From: Streptomyces neyagawaensis
GTDB lineage: Bacteria > Actinomycetota > Actinomycetes > Streptomycetales > Streptomycetaceae
Assembly (NCBI RefSeq): GCF_023516595.1
Contig: NZ_JAMGBG010000065.1
Location: forward strand, 62,001 to 126,000
Direction: 5' to 3'
Length of the DNA: 64,000 nucleotides
Positions 26,875 through 34,800 of this stretch are shown here, piece after piece. Every line of letters begins with the position of its first letter. The stretch's first letter is position 1. The position numbers and the translations under genes were made by a program. Under the pieces are notes generated by a model. The model saw nothing but the letters and a program-made list of their open reading frames with translations, ran no database searches and had not been told where the DNA came from.

Positions 26875-27456
26875 TCAGCTCGTCTTGTGGCCCCATCGCG
26901 GGCCGACCAGGGTCCATTCCCTGCCCCACTGCTCGACACGGCGCCGGTCGAGCCACCACCGTCCGGCACGGCCGACGCCGTACGTCAGGCCGCTCAGGGA
27001 GAGCGCCGCGGCCGTGCCGAGCGCGCCGGCCTCGATCGCCGCTTCGTTCTGGGTGGGTGGCTCACTGGTCAGGGCGCCCGTTCCGTCGATCCAGACCGTG
27101 ACCTGAGCGTCGGCCTTCCGACCGCCCTCCACCAGCGTCCTTCCGGTGCGCCGGGTGCCGTCCGGTGCGTTCCAGCGGACCTCCGCAGAGGAGCGGTCGC
27201 CCGTGCTGTACGGACCCGAACCCGGCTCAGGGACGTCGGCGAGGAGTACGGCCGGGACCGAACGCCGCTGGGCGCGCTGGTCGGCGAAGACCTCCTGCGC
27301 CGCCTGCGCGGTCAGGAAGCCGGCCAGGCTGCCTCCGATCACCATGACCGCCCAGACGGCGAGCACGACCCACGCCTCCAGTACGTCCTCGTGGCGCCGC
27401 AGCGGATTGCTCCGCCATCGCCACAGGAGCTTCTTCCCTCGCCTGCTGCCGGCCAT
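26875..27456 (-). CDS. Rv1733c-like membrane protein
   Basis: 193-aa membrane protein with two transmembrane helices (about residues 28-52 and 137-160) flanking an exported soluble domain: start MAGSRRGKKLLWRWRSNPLR, first helix VVLAVWAVMVIGGSLAGFLT, then RWNAPDGTRRTGRTLVEGG and VTVWIDGTGALTSEPP. This is the layout of the Rv1733c family, a dormancy-regulon membrane protein of unknown function. ATG 27456 has GGAGGTG 8 bases upstream, and two DevR-type boxes lie 62 and 117 bp upstream. Confidence 0.87.
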   Translation of the reverse strand: MAGSRRGKKLLWRWRSNPLRRHEDVLEAWVVLAVWAVMVIGGSLAGFLTAQAAQEVFADQRAQRRSVPAVLLADVPEPGSGPYSTGDRSSAEVRWNAPDGTRRTGRTLVEGGRKADAQVTVWIDGTGALTSEPPTQNEAAIEAGALGTAAALSLSGLTYGVGRAGRWWLDRRRVEQWGREWTLVGPRWGHKTS

Positions 27457-27518
27457 CGGTCCGCACCTCCTCCTCGTCGTCCCTGTGGAAGGTGCCAGTC
27501 GGAACACCGCCGTCACAT

Positions 27519-27587
27519 GGGCCGTTCAGGTGCCGTCATCAGGGCCGACCGGGGCCGACTCGCCGCCCGGCGAGGGTCGTTCGGCCC
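27519..27587. promoter_or_regulatory. two DevR-type boxes before the Rv1733c-like gene
   Basis: 27,519-27,532 GGGCCGTTCAGGTG (good left half) and 27,574-27,587 GGGTCGTTCGGCCC (five of six arm positions pair). They occupy the 396-bp region between 27,457 and 27,852, in which no gene was found. Confidence 0.6.
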
Positions 27588-27852
27588 TGGCCGAGTCGTG
27601 CGGCGCGCGGGCGGAGCGCTTTGGGCGGGTGCGGTGGGCGACCGTCGTGGGGGGTGACGCCCTGCGGTCGGCCGGCGGCACGCGAGCCGGGACGCAGGAC
27701 GGGAAGGGCTCCACCCGCTTCTCGCGGATCCTGATTGCGCGGTGCGCGACCTCGCGGGCCGCTTCTCCGCGTCTCTCCTACGGGGCCCTTCCCGTCGGTT
27801 TCAGGACAACACGAGGACGGCGAACGCGCCAGGGCCGAACGCCCCCGACTTG

Positions 27853-28431
27853 TCACCTCCGCACTGGAGCCGTGACCCGTGCCACGAGAGCCCGGACGTC
27901 GCACTCGCCCTGACCATCGCCCCCGTCCCACGAAAGCGGCCCGCCCCCGGACGTTGCCGGGGACGGCTCCGGGGCGGGCACCGCGACCACGGGAACCGTC
28001 GCGTGGAGCAGGCACTCCCGGCCGACCGCCCCGATCGGGGGCAGCCCGAACGCGCCATGCGCCCGGCGTCCCAGAACGAGCAGGCGCGCGCCGCGGGCAT
28101 GTCGGAGAAGCACCCGAACGGGTGGTCCCTGCGTCACGACGGCGTGGACGTCGGCGGCTATCCGTGGGCCGAGGGCCTCTCGCAGCGTGTCGGCGAGCAA
28201 TCCCGCGGCTCTCACCCGCTGTTCGGTGACCGTCGGGCGGGCCGACGGGGGAGCGTACGGGGCGAGTGTGGGGCCGGCCGGCTCCCAGGCGTGCACGGCG
28301 ACGACCTCCGCGTGGACGGCGCGGGCCTCCCGGACCGCCCAGCGCAGCGCGGACACGGACGCTTCGGAGCCGTCGACGCCCACGACGACGGCCTTCTCGC
28401 CGGGGACGTTCTCGGCGGTGATTTCCGGCAT
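27853..28431 (-). CDS. single-domain universal stress protein
   Basis: 192-aa one-domain USP: VVVGVDGSEASVSALRWAVR, then RLLVLGRRAHGAFGLPPIGA and CLLHATVPVVAVPAPE. A C-terminal tail of about 40 residues (SGGGPLSWDGGDGQGECDVR) is not part of the USP fold. ATG 28431 follows GAGGGAGG at 5 bases. A DevR-type box lies 81 bp upstream. Confidence 0.88.
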   Translation of the reverse strand: MPEITAENVPGEKAVVVGVDGSEASVSALRWAVREARAVHAEVVAVHAWEPAGPTLAPYAPPSARPTVTEQRVRAAGLLADTLREALGPRIAADVHAVVTQGPPVRVLLRHARGARLLVLGRRAHGAFGLPPIGAVGRECLLHATVPVVAVPAPEPSPATSGGGPLSWDGGDGQGECDVRALVARVTAPVRR

Positions 28432-28512
28432 GGCGGCCTCCCTCAACGGCCTCTGGACCCACCATGCGGTGGCGCGGGGCGACAGCACTTGGGCCGAGGG
28501 GGCTCGTCCCGC

Positions 28513-28526
28513 CGGCCGAACGGCCC
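28513..28526 (-). promoter_or_regulatory. DevR-type box before USP
   Basis: Minus-strand reading GGGCCGTTCGGCCG, 81 bp upstream of the USP start at 28,431 and just beyond the stop codon of the preceding gene. Confidence 0.6.
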
Positions 28527-28531
28527 CCGGT

Positions 28532-28846
28532 TCACACTCGGGCAGCTCCGGCTCCGGCTCCGGAACTGGCGGTAGCTGCGGCAGCTCCGGCGCCGGTTGC
28601 GGCGAGGGACTCGGCCCGGGCGGCGTGGGTGAGCAGTCGGTGAGCCAGATCGCGTGCCTCCTCGGCCGTCAGCGCGGCCCAGACGCCGGGTTCGTCACCC
28701 TGGTCCGGCCCCACGCGCAAGGTCACCCGGGTGATCGGCCGGGCCGCCGTCAGCGTCAGGCACTTCACCGTGATGCTGCGCCCGCAGGAGGTCACCAACG
28801 GGGGCTGGTCACCCGGTGAATGCCGCTCCTGCCCTGGAGCCGTCAT
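28532..28846 (-). CDS. conserved small hypothetical protein
   Basis: 104-aa protein beginning MTAPGQERHSPGDQPPLV, with a beta-strand-rich middle (SITVKCLTLTAARPITRVTL) and a helical segment WAALTAEEARDLAHRLL, ending in an Ala/Gly-rich tail. ATG 28846 has AAAGGTG upstream. Short proteins of this pattern recur near stress genes in Streptomyces, but no function is known to me. It is upstream of, and co-directional with, the USP at 27,853. Confidence 0.6.
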   Translation of the reverse strand: MTAPGQERHSPGDQPPLVTSCGRSITVKCLTLTAARPITRVTLRVGPDQGDEPGVWAALTAEEARDLAHRLLTHAARAESLAATGAGAAAATASSGAGAGAARV

Positions 28847-29040
28847 GGGTCTCACACCTTTCTCCGAGCCGCGATGCGGGCCCCTTCCGCGGGCTTCGCC
28901 GTGAACGTCGCGACACCGGCCGGGGTATCAGGAACAGCGCCGTGCGGGCGTGTCTTGTTCCCGCGCGGGCCCGTCGGTTCGGCCGCCGTCACAGCTCTCC
29001 CGCGGAGTGCCGTCGGCGCGAACGGTCGCGCGGTCGCGGT

Positions 29041-29934
29041 TCAGTCGTGCGGGACGATCGCCACGGGGCAGGGCACATGGTGCAGTGCCGCGTGGGCGAC
29101 CGGCCCGAGTCTCCATGGACCGGGCCGGTGCCGGGGGCGCCCCACGACGAGGAGGCGGCCGGCGACCGCGGCCGTCAGCAGCGCCTGGGAGGGATGGCCC
29201 GTGGTGACCTGCTCCTCGACGGGTGTGTCGGGGAACGTCTCCCGCCAGGGCTTCAGCGCGGCGGTCAGCCGTACGCGTTCCTCCGCCTCGAAAGGGCCGA
29301 CCGGCTCGGTGACGAGCTTCCCGTGAGGGTGGGCCGCCAGGGCGGCGAGCAGGGGCAGGACCCGTACGACGTGGACGGGGGTTCCGCGCGACGCGGCCTC
29401 GGTGAAGGCGAAGTCGAGCAGCGCGTCGGCGCTCGGACCGGGCTCCTGAACGCCCACCACGACCGCGTCCTGGCTCGCCACCGCGGGCCCGCCCGGGCTG
29501 TCGTCGGCCGACGGATCGCCGGCCCGCACGGTGACGGCCGGACACCGGGACTGGCCCAGCACGTGCAGGCTGATGGAGCCCAGCAGGAAGCTCGCCAGGG
29601 AGCCGTGGCCGCGGGAACCGACGACGAGCAGGGCCGCGTCGGCGCTCCGGTCCACCAGCTCATCGGCGGCGGGGGCCGAGACCAGCTCCGTCGACAGCTC
29701 CAGGTCCCCGTAGCGGTGCAGCACCTCCGCCTCGGCCCGGCGCAGCGCGTCCCGGCCGTACTGCCGCTTGCTGCGGGCCTCTTGCGGAAGGGCCGGCACA
29801 TCGAGCGGTTGGGTGGTCCACGAGTGGACCAGCACGATCGGCAGGCGCCGGGCGGCGGCCTCGCGAGCGGCCCACCAGACGGTGGTCATACCGGCGGGGG
29901 TGCCGTTGAAACCCACGGTGACAGAGCCGATCAT
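29041..29934 (-). CDS. tandem-domain universal stress protein
   Basis: 297 aa, two USP domains. Domain 1: SVTVGFNGTPAGMTTVWWAA with ATP loop GSRGHGSLASFLLGSIS; domain 2: VVVGVQEPGPSADALLDFAF ending VAHAALHHVPCPVAIVPHD. The usual GVDGS is replaced by GFNGTP, so the first Asp of the nucleotide pocket is Asn. ATG 29934 follows GGAGGTG at 5 bases. A weaker DevR-type box lies 99 bp upstream. Confidence 0.91.
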   Translation of the reverse strand: MIGSVTVGFNGTPAGMTTVWWAAREAAARRLPIVLVHSWTTQPLDVPALPQEARSKRQYGRDALRRAEAEVLHRYGDLELSTELVSAPAADELVDRSADAALLVVGSRGHGSLASFLLGSISLHVLGQSRCPAVTVRAGDPSADDSPGGPAVASQDAVVVGVQEPGPSADALLDFAFTEAASRGTPVHVVRVLPLLAALAAHPHGKLVTEPVGPFEAEERVRLTAALKPWRETFPDTPVEEQVTTGHPSQALLTAAVAGRLLVVGRPRHRPGPWRLGPVAHAALHHVPCPVAIVPHD

Positions 29935-30033
29935 GGCCCACCTCCGCTGTCGGCGTGCCGGCCGTCGCGTCGTCACGCCTCGCCCCCACTTCCGTCTCCT
30001 CCATTTTCTCCCCGCTGGGGGTGCGAGGGTCAG

Positions 30034-30047
30034 GGGCCGGACGGCAC
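30034..30047. promoter_or_regulatory. DevR-type box before USP
   Basis: GGGCCGGACGGCAC, 99 bp upstream of the USP start at 29,934; five of six arm positions pair. Confidence 0.45.
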
Positions 30048-30090
30048 GCGCCCCCGGGCCCTCCGGCCCTGCGCGGGGGCCACGAGTCCG

Positions 30091-31083
30091 TCAGGACGCG
30101 AACAGCACGTCCGTGTCCAGCATCTGCCGGGCGGGACGGCGCGGGGACGGCGGGCCCTCCGGGCCGTAGCCCAACCGGACCACCATCTGCGCGTGGGCGC
30201 GGAGGGCGTCGCCCGGGGGCACGACCCGCTCCCGCAGATCCGGCCACTCCAGCGCCTGGTGCAGGAGCGACGCCCGCAGCCCGTGGGCGGTGGCCACCAG
30301 CAGGACGCGTTGGAGTGCCTGCCCGGCGCGCAGCCAGTCCGACCTGCGGTCGTGCGAGGTGGACAGCACGGCGATGGACGGCCGCTTCTCGAAGGGACGC
30401 GTGGCCAACACGGACGGACGCCGGTGCGCGCCGAAGTCCCGCAGGGGCATCCGCTCCCAGAAGTCCTGCGGTCCGATCGCCGCCGGCGGCATGCCGAGAG
30501 CGGCCGCGTTCGGCTCGTGCACCCAACGGCGGCTCTCCGCCGCCCGGTCGGGGTCGGCCGTGTTGCGGCGCTCGGCATCACGGAACAGCCGCAGCACCCG
30601 CTCCGTCCCACCCGGGCCGGGGCGGCTCAGCAGGGCGCCCTCACTGTGCGCGGCCTCGGCGAGTTCCGCCGCCACCGCGCCGGGCAGGGGTGCTTCGGAG
30701 AACGGGAACCGGCTGCTGTGCCGGCGCCACAGCGCCTCGTACAGCCGGGGAACGGCCGCGTTCCGCACCGGCCCGCCGAGCCGTACGGTGGCCAACAGAT
30801 CCGGTTCGCCGGGCCGGGGCAGCAGCCGGGTCACCGGCTCCCGGCCGAAGTGGGCGACCGCCAGCCGGAGGTTGAGGAGGGCGCAGCCCACGGAGAGGTG
30901 CAGGGCACGGCCCGTGGGGTCGAGGTGCCGTAGCCCGCGGTCCGCCACGGCACGGACCTCCAGCGTCACCGTGTCCGGGTCGAACCGGAAGCGCCAGGGC
31001 TGGGTGTTGTGGATCGAGGGAGCGGCCACGGCCGCCGACACCATCGTCTCCAGCGTCGGGAGTGCGGGAGCTGCGGACCACAT
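30091..31083 (-). CDS. Acg-family FMN-binding nitroreductase-like protein
   Basis: 330-aa paralogue of the protein at 19,581. Shared signatures are AAPSIHNTQPWRFRF, GRALHLSVGCALLNLRLAVA, RHSSRFPFSEAPLP and MVVRLGYGPEGPPSPRRP. ATG 31083 follows GGAAGGAG at 7 bases. As in other Acg proteins, residues needed for a normal nitroreductase dimer are not obvious, so flavin storage rather than catalysis is a reasonable inference. Two DevR-type boxes lie upstream. Confidence 0.9.
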   Translation of the reverse strand: MWSAAPALPTLETMVSAAVAAPSIHNTQPWRFRFDPDTVTLEVRAVADRGLRHLDPTGRALHLSVGCALLNLRLAVAHFGREPVTRLLPRPGEPDLLATVRLGGPVRNAAVPRLYEALWRRHSSRFPFSEAPLPGAVAAELAEAAHSEGALLSRPGPGGTERVLRLFRDAERRNTADPDRAAESRRWVHEPNAAALGMPPAAIGPQDFWERMPLRDFGAHRRPSVLATRPFEKRPSIAVLSTSHDRRSDWLRAGQALQRVLLVATAHGLRASLLHQALEWPDLRERVVPPGDALRAHAQMVVRLGYGPEGPPSPRRPARQMLDTDVLFAS

Positions 31084-31170
31084 CGGGAACTCCTTCCCGC
31101 CCCGCGCCGCGGAGCCGGGGCTGGGTGGTGGACCCTGCCCACAGTGGTGGCGCCGCGCCGGACGCAGTAG

Positions 31171-31205
31171 GGGCCGTACGGCTCCACGGCCGGGCCGCAC
31201 GGCAC
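31171..31205. promoter_or_regulatory. two adjacent DevR-type boxes
   Basis: 31,171-31,184 GGGCCGTACGGCTC and 31,192-31,205 GGGCCGCACGGCAC, 21 bp start to start (two helical turns), 87 and 108 bp upstream of the nitroreductase. The small membrane-protein gene at 31,294 diverges from the same region. Confidence 0.6.
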
Positions 31206-31293
31206 CCGACGGGAGCCCTTCGGCACCCTGCGCCGTGGCATGCCGGGCGCTTTCCTGGAAGAGGGGGACCGAGACCCGGAAGGGGTGCGCAGC

Positions 31294-31614
31294 ATGGTCA
31301 CGACGGCATCGGCATCGAGGTCGACCTCGCTCATCAGGAAGCGGTACGCCGTCCTGCTGGCCGGCTCCGCCGTGGTGGCCTTCGTCCTGCGGGCCGTGCG
31401 CGACGCGCTGGCACTCCGCGCGCTGCGCCGCCGCACGGACCGCCGCGCGAACCGTCGGCTGCCGACCACGCTGGTCGTGCCGATGACGCCGGTGGCTCCG
31501 GCGAGGCCGATCGCGCCGGCAGGTCCGCCGACGACCGTGCCCCCGCCCTCGCCGATGGGCTCGCCGACGGACGTGGCCGCCCGTCGCCCCGGTCCGGCTC
31601 TCGTGTCCCGCTGA
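31294..31614 (+). CDS. small one-helix membrane protein
   Basis: 106-aa protein: a short polar N-terminus, one hydrophobic helix (YAVLLAGSAVVAFVLRAVRD), a basic juxtamembrane segment rich in Arg, and a Pro/Ala/Thr-rich tail. ATG 31294 follows GGAAGGGG. It has no recognised family. It sits between the divergent nitroreductase and the USP at 31,752. Confidence 0.55.
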   Translation: MVTTASASRSTSLIRKRYAVLLAGSAVVAFVLRAVRDALALRALRRRTDRRANRRLPTTLVVPMTPVAPARPIAPAGPPTTVPPPSPMGSPTDVAARRPGPALVSR

Positions 31615-31659
31615 GCCGTTCGGCCCGTGAGGCGGGGGGGAGTTGGGGCCCAAGGGCCC
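31613..31659. promoter_or_regulatory. two DevR-type boxes before USP
   Basis: 31,613-31,626 GAGCCGTTCGGCCC, overlapping the stop codon of the preceding gene, and 31,646-31,659 GGGCCCAAGGGCCC, a perfect palindrome. They lie 125 and 92 bp upstream of the USP start at 31,752, 33 bp apart. Confidence 0.6.
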
Positions 31660-31751
31660 AGGGGAAGGACTTGCGGCCCCCTGCGCACCGCCGTCTCCCT
31701 CCCCGATGCTCGGCTCAGGCCCATCCGGCCGGGACACAGGAGGTGCGCACC

Positions 31752-32660
31752 ATGGTTCGGTACGTGATCGCGGGAGTCGACGGATCGACCGAGAGTCTCG
31801 CCGCCGCCCACTGGGCGGCCAGGGAATCCCTGCGCAGGGGCATGGAGCTGCGGCTCGTACACGCGTGGGAGTGGCATCCGCGTCCCCCGGCCTCCGTCCC
31901 CCTCGGGACCGGTCAGCGCGCGTGGGCCGAACAGACCCTGGACGAGGTGGTCCGCAGCGTCAGGGCCGCACACCCCGGCCTCGGCATCGAGGACCGGCTC
32001 GTGCGGGAAGCCCCGGTCGCCGCCCTGCTCGACGCCACCGACGAGGCCGAACTGCTGGTCCTCGGGTCCCGTGGGCTGAGCGGTCTCGCCGGGTTCGTCG
32101 TCGGTTCGGTCTCCCAGCGGGTCGTGGCGCGGTCGACGCGCCCCGTGGTGCTCGTCCGGTCCGGGGAGAGCGCCGCCGGTGAACACCTCCCGGCCCCGGA
32201 CGGGGTGTCGCCGGACGAGATACCCGAACTCCCGTACCGCGACGTGGTCCTCGGGCTCGACGTCTCCCACCCCTGCGACGAGCTGATCGAGTTCGCGTTC
32301 GCCGCCGCCCGGCGCCGCGGCACCGGGCTCCGCGTGGTCCACGCCTACCGGGTTCCGACGGCGTACGCCGTCGACTACACCTACGACCCGGTCCCCGGAA
32401 CCGAACTGCTCGCGGAACGGGAACGCGCCGTGGTCGCGGCACTCCGCCCGTGGTGCGCGAAGTTTCCCGAGGTCACTGTGGTCGAGACGGTCGTCGAGGG
32501 GCGGGCCGCGGGCGCGCTCGTCGACGCGTCGGCCGACGCCTCGCTGGTCGTCGTCGGACGCCGCATCCGGGACGCCCGGCCCGGCCCGCACACAGGGCCC
32601 GTCACCCACGCGGTCCTGCACCACGTCGGCTGCCCGGTGGCCGTCGTACCGCACACCTGA
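31752..32660 (+). CDS. tandem-domain universal stress protein
   Basis: 302 aa: YVIAGVDGSTESLAAAHWAA with ATP loop GSRGLSGLAGFVVGSVS, then VVLGLDVSHPCDELIEFAFA with GRRIRDARPGPHTGP, ending CPVAVVPHT. ATG 31752 follows AGGAGGTG at 7 bases. Close paralogue of the protein at 18,524. Confidence 0.92.
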   Translation: MVRYVIAGVDGSTESLAAAHWAARESLRRGMELRLVHAWEWHPRPPASVPLGTGQRAWAEQTLDEVVRSVRAAHPGLGIEDRLVREAPVAALLDATDEAELLVLGSRGLSGLAGFVVGSVSQRVVARSTRPVVLVRSGESAAGEHLPAPDGVSPDEIPELPYRDVVLGLDVSHPCDELIEFAFAAARRRGTGLRVVHAYRVPTAYAVDYTYDPVPGTELLAERERAVVAALRPWCAKFPEVTVVETVVEGRAAGALVDASADASLVVVGRRIRDARPGPHTGPVTHAVLHHVGCPVAVVPHT

Positions 32661-32766
32661 GCCCCAGCACGACTGGGCCCCGCACGACTGAGCCCCGTGT
32701 ACCTGGGCCCCTCGCACCTGAGCGGATGCCCGAGAGCCGTCCGGAACCACGACAGGAGGAACGACC

Positions 32767-33576
32767 ATGAGGATCCGTCACGTCACCGTCGGCGTGGACG
32801 GCACGATCACCGCCGTACGCGCCCTCGACCGTGCCGCCGACGAGGCGGCCCTGCGCGGCGTCGGTCTGGAGATCGTCCACGCCGTGCCGGACCTCGACGA
32901 GGCCGGCCCCGTGCTCGCGTCCGCCGCCGCACGCGTGCGCGCCCGTCGGCCCGGCACGGCCGTCACCACCGTCCCGGTCCAGGGCCACTCTGCCGGCGTG
33001 CTCGCGGAACGGGGACGGCACGCGGCACTCACCGTCGTCGGCTGCCGGGACCTCGGCGGGATCCTCGGCGCGGTGGTCGGCTCGGTGAGCGCGCGCCTGG
33101 CCGCGCACGCGCCGGGACCGCTGCTCGTCGTACGCGGCGACTCACCGATGAACAGCCACGACGAGATCATCCTCGGCCTCGACGACTCCACCGACGCGGG
33201 TACGGCGGCCTACGCCTTCCAGGAGGCCGAACTGCGCCGCGCCCGCCTGCGGATCCCCCCGTTCACCACGCATCACCCCGTGCTCTCCGCGGCGTCCCAC
33301 CGGGCCAAGGGGCGGTCGATCGCGCGCCCCGCGCTCGACGCGGCGCTGGCGGACCTCGGTGAGCGGCACCCGACCGTACGCGTGGACGCCCCCGAGCCGG
33401 GCTCCGCCCCGGTACGGGCCTTGGTGGACGCCACCCGCACCGCCGACCTCGTCGTGGTCGCGGCCGGTCCCGCAACGCACGGTTCCGGCCGCCATCTCGG
33501 ACCCGTGGCCCGCGAACTGCTGCACCGCTCCCACTGCCCGGTCCTGATCGTCCCCGCCGGGAACGGGACGGCGTAG
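32767..33576 (+). CDS. tandem-domain universal stress protein, divergent
   Basis: 269 aa, shorter than the other tandem USPs. Domain 1 (VTVGVDGTITAVRALDRAAD ... GCRDLGGILGAVVGSVS) is compact; domain 2 (IILGLDDSTDAGTAAYAFQE) keeps a LGPVARELLHRSHCPVLIVP ending but has AGPATHGSGRHLGP instead of the G-R-R ATP loop. ATG 32767 has AGGAGG upstream. It follows the previous USP by 106 bp and may be co-transcribed. Confidence 0.88.
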   Translation: MRIRHVTVGVDGTITAVRALDRAADEAALRGVGLEIVHAVPDLDEAGPVLASAAARVRARRPGTAVTTVPVQGHSAGVLAERGRHAALTVVGCRDLGGILGAVVGSVSARLAAHAPGPLLVVRGDSPMNSHDEIILGLDDSTDAGTAAYAFQEAELRRARLRIPPFTTHHPVLSAASHRAKGRSIARPALDAALADLGERHPTVRVDAPEPGSAPVRALVDATRTADLVVVAAGPATHGSGRHLGPVARELLHRSHCPVLIVPAGNGTA

Positions 33577-33642
33577 CGGAGGGCGCAGGGAGGAGGGAGA
33601 GGGGGGAGAGCGGGGAGAACTGGCGGAGCGGGGAGAGCGGCC
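33577..33642 (+). repeat. polypurine (G/A) tract between convergent genes
   Basis: About 65 bases consisting largely of GGAG/GAG units (for example GGGAGGAGGGAGAGGGGGG) between the USP stop and the 3' end of the CBS-BON gene. It has several runs of three or more Gs. There is no classical hairpin; it may form G-rich RNA structure or act as a transcription barrier. Confidence 0.5.
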
Positions 33643-33710
33643 AGGTCCGGGTCGCCGCCCCAGCCGGACGGATCCGGCATCACAGCCCGGCCCCTCGCTC
33701 CCGCTCCCGG

Positions 33711-34415
33711 TCAGTTCGCCAGCTGGGAGCGGCGGGACATCCCCTGGTCCGACGGTGCCTCGGCGGTGTCGTCGGTCCGGTGATCCAGCTCGGCGGAGAC
33801 GTCGACGACGCCGTCCACACCCCGGCACAGCCGTAGCACCACGGGGACCATGGACGCGCGCTCGACGGTGCCCCGCAGCGTGACCCGCCCTCCGACCACC
33901 CGCACGGTGATCGTGTCGGGCGCGAGGCCCAGGGTCCGTACCAGGACCTCCCCGGCGATCTCCTCCCGGATCGCGCTGTCGCCGCGCAGGAAGACGCGCA
34001 GCAGATCGGCGCGGCTGATCAGCCCCACGAGTCGTCCCGCCTCGTCGACCACGGGCAGTCGTTTGACGTGGTGTCGCTCCATGACCTGGGCGGCCTCCAC
34101 CACCGTCCACTGCGGTCGCGCGGTCACGGCGGGGCTGTTCATCAGCCCCTCGGCGGTGGACGCCTCGGCCTTCGCGCCGGCGGCGTCCATCGGACGCAGC
34201 ACCGGCAGCAGCCCGGCCGGGTCGAGTTGCGCGGCCTCCTTGCGCAGGAGGTCCGCCTCGGAGACGACGCCGAGGGGGCGGTCGTCGTCGTCCACGACGG
34301 GTACGGCCGTGATGTCGTACTCGGCGAGCAGTTTCGCGATCTCCTTGAAGCCGGTGTCCCGCCGCACCCGTACGACGTCCGTGGTCATGAGGTCACTCAC
34401 CATCCGGTGCCGCAT
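33711..34415 (-). CDS. CBS-pair protein with C-terminal BON domain
   Basis: 234 aa: two CBS motifs (VSDLMTTDVVRVRRDTGFKE ... ITAVPVVDDDDRPLGVVSEA; MNSPAVTARPQWTVVEAAQV ... KRLPVVDEAGRLVGLISRA) and a BON domain (residues about 165-215, ITVRVVGGRVTLRGTVERAS). CBS pairs bind adenosine nucleotides; mycobacterial dormancy protein Hrp1 is a CBS pair without BON. ATG 34415 follows AGGAGG at 7 bases. The gene shares the box-rich 385-bp region (34,416-34,800) with ctaD. Confidence 0.9.
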   Translation of the reverse strand: MRHRMVSDLMTTDVVRVRRDTGFKEIAKLLAEYDITAVPVVDDDDRPLGVVSEADLLRKEAAQLDPAGLLPVLRPMDAAGAKAEASTAEGLMNSPAVTARPQWTVVEAAQVMERHHVKRLPVVDEAGRLVGLISRADLLRVFLRGDSAIREEIAGEVLVRTLGLAPDTITVRVVGGRVTLRGTVERASMVPVVLRLCRGVDGVVDVSAELDHRTDDTAEAPSDQGMSRRSQLAN

Positions 34416-34518
34416 GCCTCTCGCCTCCTGACGACGTTCACGCTGCGTTGCTCTGCTGTGCTCTGCGCTGCTCAACTCCTCTACTCTCACTCTTCGCCGC
34501 CGCCGGGCCCGCCCCCAA

Positions 34519-34702
34519 GGGCCGTTCGGCCCCAGGACCTGGACCGACCAGCCCGTATGCCCCGCGGGCGGGTGCGTGTCCCGCCGCAGCTCCGCGGCGC
34601 CACGGCCCGCGGTCGGGCGGGAGCCGACAGGGACCGTTCGACCCCGTCGCGGGACGACGTGGGGACCGTTCGACCCTATCGGCGCCGGGGGCCGTTACGA
34701 CG
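34519..34702. promoter_or_regulatory. four DevR-type boxes between CBS-BON and ctaD
   Basis: 34,519-34,532 GGGCCGTTCGGCCC (perfect 6-2-6), 34,631-34,644 and 34,663-34,676 both GGACCGTTCGACCC (identical, 32 bp apart), and 34,689-34,702 GGGCCGTTACGACG (left half). The last three lie 98-156 bp upstream of ctaD; the first is 103 bp upstream of the CBS-BON start. No gene was found in this 385-bp stretch. Confidence 0.7.
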
Positions 34703-34800
34703 ATCATGTGGCGGCGCCGGGAAGCGCCGCGTCTCCCACTCGTACGCGCGGGCGCTTCCCGGCCCTTGAGCACATGAGCAGATGGGGAGGACGCCGTCCG

